From positions 1-11,482 of the forward strand of contig JADHZB010001606.1 in the NCBI GenBank assembly GCA_015657535.1: DNA of 11,482 nt, read 5' to 3'. Position numbers and translations under genes: made by a program. This document shows positions 8,865 through 11,482 of the stretch, one piece after another (positions within the stretch are counted from its first letter, which is position 1; every line of letters starts with the position of its first letter). Source of the DNA: Nephromyces sp. MM_2019. Taxonomy: Eukaryota; Apicomplexa; Aconoidasida; Nephromycida. Under the pieces are notes generated by a model. That model saw nothing but the letters and a program-made list of their open reading frames with translations. It was not told the DNA's origin and did not search any database.

Positions 8865-9400
8865 GAATAGGTAGATTCGGCTATTGCAATTAGTTATTTG
8901 CTTAAGTTACCGGACTTAAAGGTATAATTGCTAGTCTGCATCCTCAGCTCACTCTCATTCCTATTATACGGCTTCTCTGTAATAGTGTATGTGTCCATTT
9001 TTCATGAGGCTATTAGTCTTTTTTACAACGTGTATTAGTCGTGTGTGGTGCGCATGCAGAATGCCAGTCCGTGTGTGGATTTCGATCAGTGACTGTGCTT
9101 GTCGGTTTCTGGGTGGGTGTGTGTATGAACTTGTGAGTATTAGTGTCTGCGCGCGTGTAGGGAGGTCGGTATGTTGATTTTGTGCGAGTGTGCGTGTGTG
9201 CGCGTGTCTTGTGTGGAATTGTATTACTCTCCCCATTTGTGTGGTGGGCCGGCCAATGGCTGCGCATTAGTATCCGCGAGGGTGAAAGTATGTGGGTATA
9301 TCTGTGGGGTTGTGTGTGTGCATCTGCCCGCCCATCTTCACACCGTTGATGTGTGCATAGTAATTAGAAGACAGACACACAAAGGGAGGCTAATCGCTTA
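8865..9400. other. No supported gene; irregular TG-rich sequence on the plus strand
   Basis: 8865-9040 is ordinary-looking AT-rich sequence. 9040-9340 is irregular TG-rich sequence with GTGTGTGCGCGTG-type words. The open frames there are cysteine/valine artefacts of the repeat. Confidence 0.5.
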
Positions 9401-9597
9401 GCTTTGATTTTCAATGTCGAAGAGGCTTACTCAATGAGCCCCCAACGAAGTTCTCTCATCTTCTTAAAGCGAAAACATCAAAAAATCGTTTTAGAAACAA
9501 CAAAAATTGTCATCCTCGCAGCAAAAGAGGAGAAAAAACTGCTTTTTTGCATTAAAATCCGCAGGAAAATATTAAAGAGATTTTGGTCACACTCACA
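9401..9597. other. AT-rich non-repeat block; possible short exon, strand unclear
   Basis: This island lacks CA/TG repeats. The plus strand is open with a lysine-rich translation. On the minus strand, TTTTCGCTTTAAG (ending at about 9460) is followed by about 32 nt reading KMRELRWGLI and then GTAAGC. Both are weak and I cannot name a product. Confidence 0.2.
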
Positions 9598-9725
9598 GAT
9601 AGTTACACACTGATATACAAACAAAGATGTACACACAAAGATACACAAAAACATACACGCACAGATACACACCAAGATGCACACACGAAGATACACGCAC
9701 ATCCACACACGCATACACACCCATC
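9598..9725. repeat. Degenerate CA repeat with AAGATACACACA-type units
   Basis: AAGATACACA, AAGATGTACACACA and AAGATGCACACACG recur about every 15-20 bp on the plus strand. Cys-Val and His-Thr open frames here are repeat artefacts. Confidence 0.75.
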
Positions 9726-9843
9726 AGATTATGTTTTTTTGAGGAAAATATCCCTCTTCATGAGGATGAGGTAAACTCATCTTATTTTCATGTTTCCATA
9801 TAAATTTTCCTCAATAAATTGCTTCTTTAAAGGGGATGTTTAC

Positions 9844-10018
9844 GATTTTTCTAGCTTCATTGAGGAGGGAAATGGGGGTGATGAAAATGCTCAAACCTAT
9901 CAATACTATCCGCCTCTTTGAGTAGTCTGTTTTATGATTATAGCAGCAAATGATATCCAAAAGACTGTGGGGGAGAGCTATCTTGCTCAACATAGGCAGG
10001 GCTTCACTCGGAGGAAAA
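9844..10018 (-). other. Candidate coding exon, product not recognised
   Basis: A 175-nt block on the minus strand is bounded by CACATACAG (ending at 10019) and GTAAAC (at 9843), and is open for 58 codons. The translation begins FPPSEALPMLSKIALPHSLL and includes DYSKRRIVLIGLSIF. It looks more protein-like than the surrounding TG/CA repeats. I do not recognise a family. The same stretch also has partly open, splice-bounded frames on the plus strand (9728-9770 joined to 9855-9921, ending PPL-stop), so the strand is uncertain. Confidence 0.25.
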
Positions 10019-10020
10019 CT

Positions 10021-10235
10021 GTATGTGAGTATGTGTGTGTGGTTGCGATGTTTGTATGTGTGTGTGCGTTTGTTTGTGTACTTATGTGCGTCTGTGTGTT
10101 TGACCCTGTGCCCCTGTGCGCCTGTGAGTCTGTGTTGGTGTGTGTTATATCGGTGTGTTGGTGCGTATATATCGGGTTGTTTGTATGCACGTGTGAGTGT
10201 GATATGTGCATGCGTGCGTGAATCTGCTGGTGAGC
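10021..10235. repeat. Degenerate TG-rich simple repeat
   Basis: Irregular TGTGTGTG, TGTGCGTC and GTTTGTATG words on the plus strand, with no fixed unit. It is flanked on the left by the both-strand-open block ending at 10018. Confidence 0.75.
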
Positions 10236-10260
10236 TAGTGTTCGTGTACGTACACTGAAG

Positions 10261-10860
10261 AGGTTTCGAGTGCCAAAGGATAAACTTAGGATGAAGCTAC
10301 TAGAGATAGGAGTTTATCGCGAATCTCAAAGAGAACTCAATGTATAAGCTTTTTCACAGGTTAAAAGCTCAAAACAGAGAGAGTTAACGAAGAAGATTTT
10401 CGCACAAACCAAAGCCTTCCTTTCGAATGAGATAATGTGTCAAGCTCCAGAATCTTCAACTAGCATTTAAAGGGTGTTTTTTCCTCACTGGAAAGCATCT
10501 GATTTTCGCTAGTTTTTTAGAAAATAGCATAGAAAATCACCTCTTCCTGCAACCGCAAAGAAGCAGAATTAAAAGACAAAAAGGGGGAAAACAGCAATGA
10601 ATATGTCGGAAAATGTAAGAATCTATAGATTTTTCTGGATGCTGAGAGGCAGAGAAATCTGCAGAAAAATGAGGGAAATCTGCAGAAAAATGAGGGAAAT
10701 CAGTGCGAGAAGAAGACTGCTTAGAAATAGAAAAAAAGCCAGTGCAACAAGCAAAGTGTGAAGTCCCAGCTCATGCGCATACAAGCAATAAGAGTCAAAC
10801 AAATCGCCGCAAAAATAAAACACACACACAGGCAATTGTATGAAAAAACCACACACATAC
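10261..10860. other. No supported gene; AT-rich with a short tandem duplication
   Basis: It contains pyrimidine-rich AG words on the minus strand that could be splice acceptors. One open stretch there (starting at about 10468, reading LKILELDTLSHSKGRLWFV) has no clear donor. Nothing here reaches gene level. Confidence 0.4.
10655..10701. repeat. 21-bp perfect tandem duplication
   Basis: 10655-10675 and 10676-10696 are identical (AAATCTGCAGAAAAATGAGG plus G), followed by five bases of a third copy. On the minus strand each copy reads as a pyrimidine-rich 3' splice-site-like word ending TTTTTCTGCAG. Confidence 0.95.
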
Positions 10861-10938
10861 CTTTGGTTTGATCTTCATATCATAAGAGGTTTTGGATGAA
10901 TGTCTAAGGTATGAAAAGAGTTTCTTTAGCCTCTCGAA
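10861..10938 (-). other. Candidate internal exon, product not recognised
   Basis: A 78-nt block lies between an acceptor-like ATTGATCTATCAG (ending at 10939) and a good donor AAAG|GTATGT (at 10860). It reads in frame as 26 residues, beginning FERLKKLFSYLRHSS and ending DMKIKPK. This is basic and amphipathic and differs from the repeats around it. A second frame over the same region, entered at 10985, reads RLPLTTLIDLSVREAKETLF and stops at TAG. Either could be real. No family was recognised. Confidence 0.27.
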
Positions 10939-10985
10939 CTGATAGATCAATGAGGGTTGTTAGCGGCAACCTTTTGCCTCCTATA

Positions 10986-11360
10986 CTGTGTGTGCAACGG
11001 GATTATTAAGCCGCCATAAAGCCTAAACATTGGCAAGCTCAAAAGTTTCAGCGCTCACGCACACAAAGTAACGGGATCTACGAGCTCTCATAGTATATTC
11101 AATAACACACACACAATAATCTAGCAGGATATAACAACAAGTAGGAATAGAGAATAACACTCATCAGCACACATCAATAAATGTAAGAGCAGTTCAATAC
11201 ACACACCAAAGCAACCGAACACACAGACACACACACACACACGAACACGTAAGGTAATACACCACAATGCATACCCAAGCAACCCAAAATACGCGCACCA
11301 AAATACACCGTAAAAAACACCAAGCCATTCGACCTTTTTGGGAAAATCAAAGCATGATAA
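10986..11360. other. No supported gene; AT-rich with CA runs
   Basis: Short CA tracts lie at about 11104-11115 and 11223-11242. Minus-strand open frames through them carry Cys-Val repeats and no splice support. Confidence 0.4.
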
Positions 11361-11482
11361 CACACACACACACACACAAAGATATTCAGACACAAACACA
11401 CACAGATATTCAGACACACACACACAGATATTCAGACACACACACAAAGATATTCAGACACACACACACACACACACACACA
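11361..11482. repeat. Minisatellite of AGATATTCAGACACACACAC units, truncated by the window end
   Basis: GATATTCAGACACA starts at 11381, 11405, 11427 and 11449 (spacing 24, 22, 22) within CA tracts, and a pure CA run continues to the last base of the window. Confidence 0.92.

Overview
The window looks like nuclear DNA of a protist with GT-AG introns. A coccidian apicomplexan or a close relative is my best guess. The reasons are a conserved eukaryotic RING gene with short exons and repeat-filled introns, a very long serine-rich low-complexity extension on that gene, and heavy (CA/TG)n microsatellite loading throughout. I see no bacterial operon structure, no transposase, no rRNA, no convincing tRNA and no CRISPR array. 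The species assignment is inference.

One gene can be modelled with confidence. It lies on the minus strand from 6481 down to 1971, has five exons (6481-4529, 4067-3940, 3244-3175, 3071-2981, 2056-1971), and encodes about 775 residues. The last ~145 residues are an RNF5/RNF185-type membrane-anchored RING E3 ubiquitin ligase: a complete C3HC4 RING, a basic proline-rich linker after it, and a C-terminal transmembrane tail. The ~630 residues before the RING are serine-rich with internal repeats. All four splice junctions keep the reading frame and use GT-AG ends. The four introns are mostly TG-rich on the sense strand.

Layout, left to right. 1-96 is a 40-bp tandem repeat cut by the window edge. 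97-1149 has no supported gene and holds short CA runs and GCTAG-rich sequence. 1150-1540 is an uninterrupted alternating purine-pyrimidine tract. 1541-1970 is the downstream flank of the RING gene. 1971-6481 is the RING gene. 6482-7200 is its upstream region, with a pyrimidine-rich leader, a possible 5'UTR splice acceptor and a CA minisatellite. 7200-8080 has no supported gene. 8083-8380 is G/T-rich simple sequence. 8585-8860 is a minisatellite with a two-monomer higher-order pattern. 8865-10240 is mostly TG- or CA-rich with one block (9844-10018) that is open on both strands. 10241-11350 is low-density sequence with one plausible minus-strand exon (10938-10861). 11361-11482 is another CA minisatellite cut by the window end.

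Because there is one solid gene, no multi-gene pathway can be read from the window. The gene's likely job, from its family, is ubiquitin ligation at the ER membrane (ER-associated degradation). The candidate exons further right may belong to a second gene, but I could not assemble or name it.
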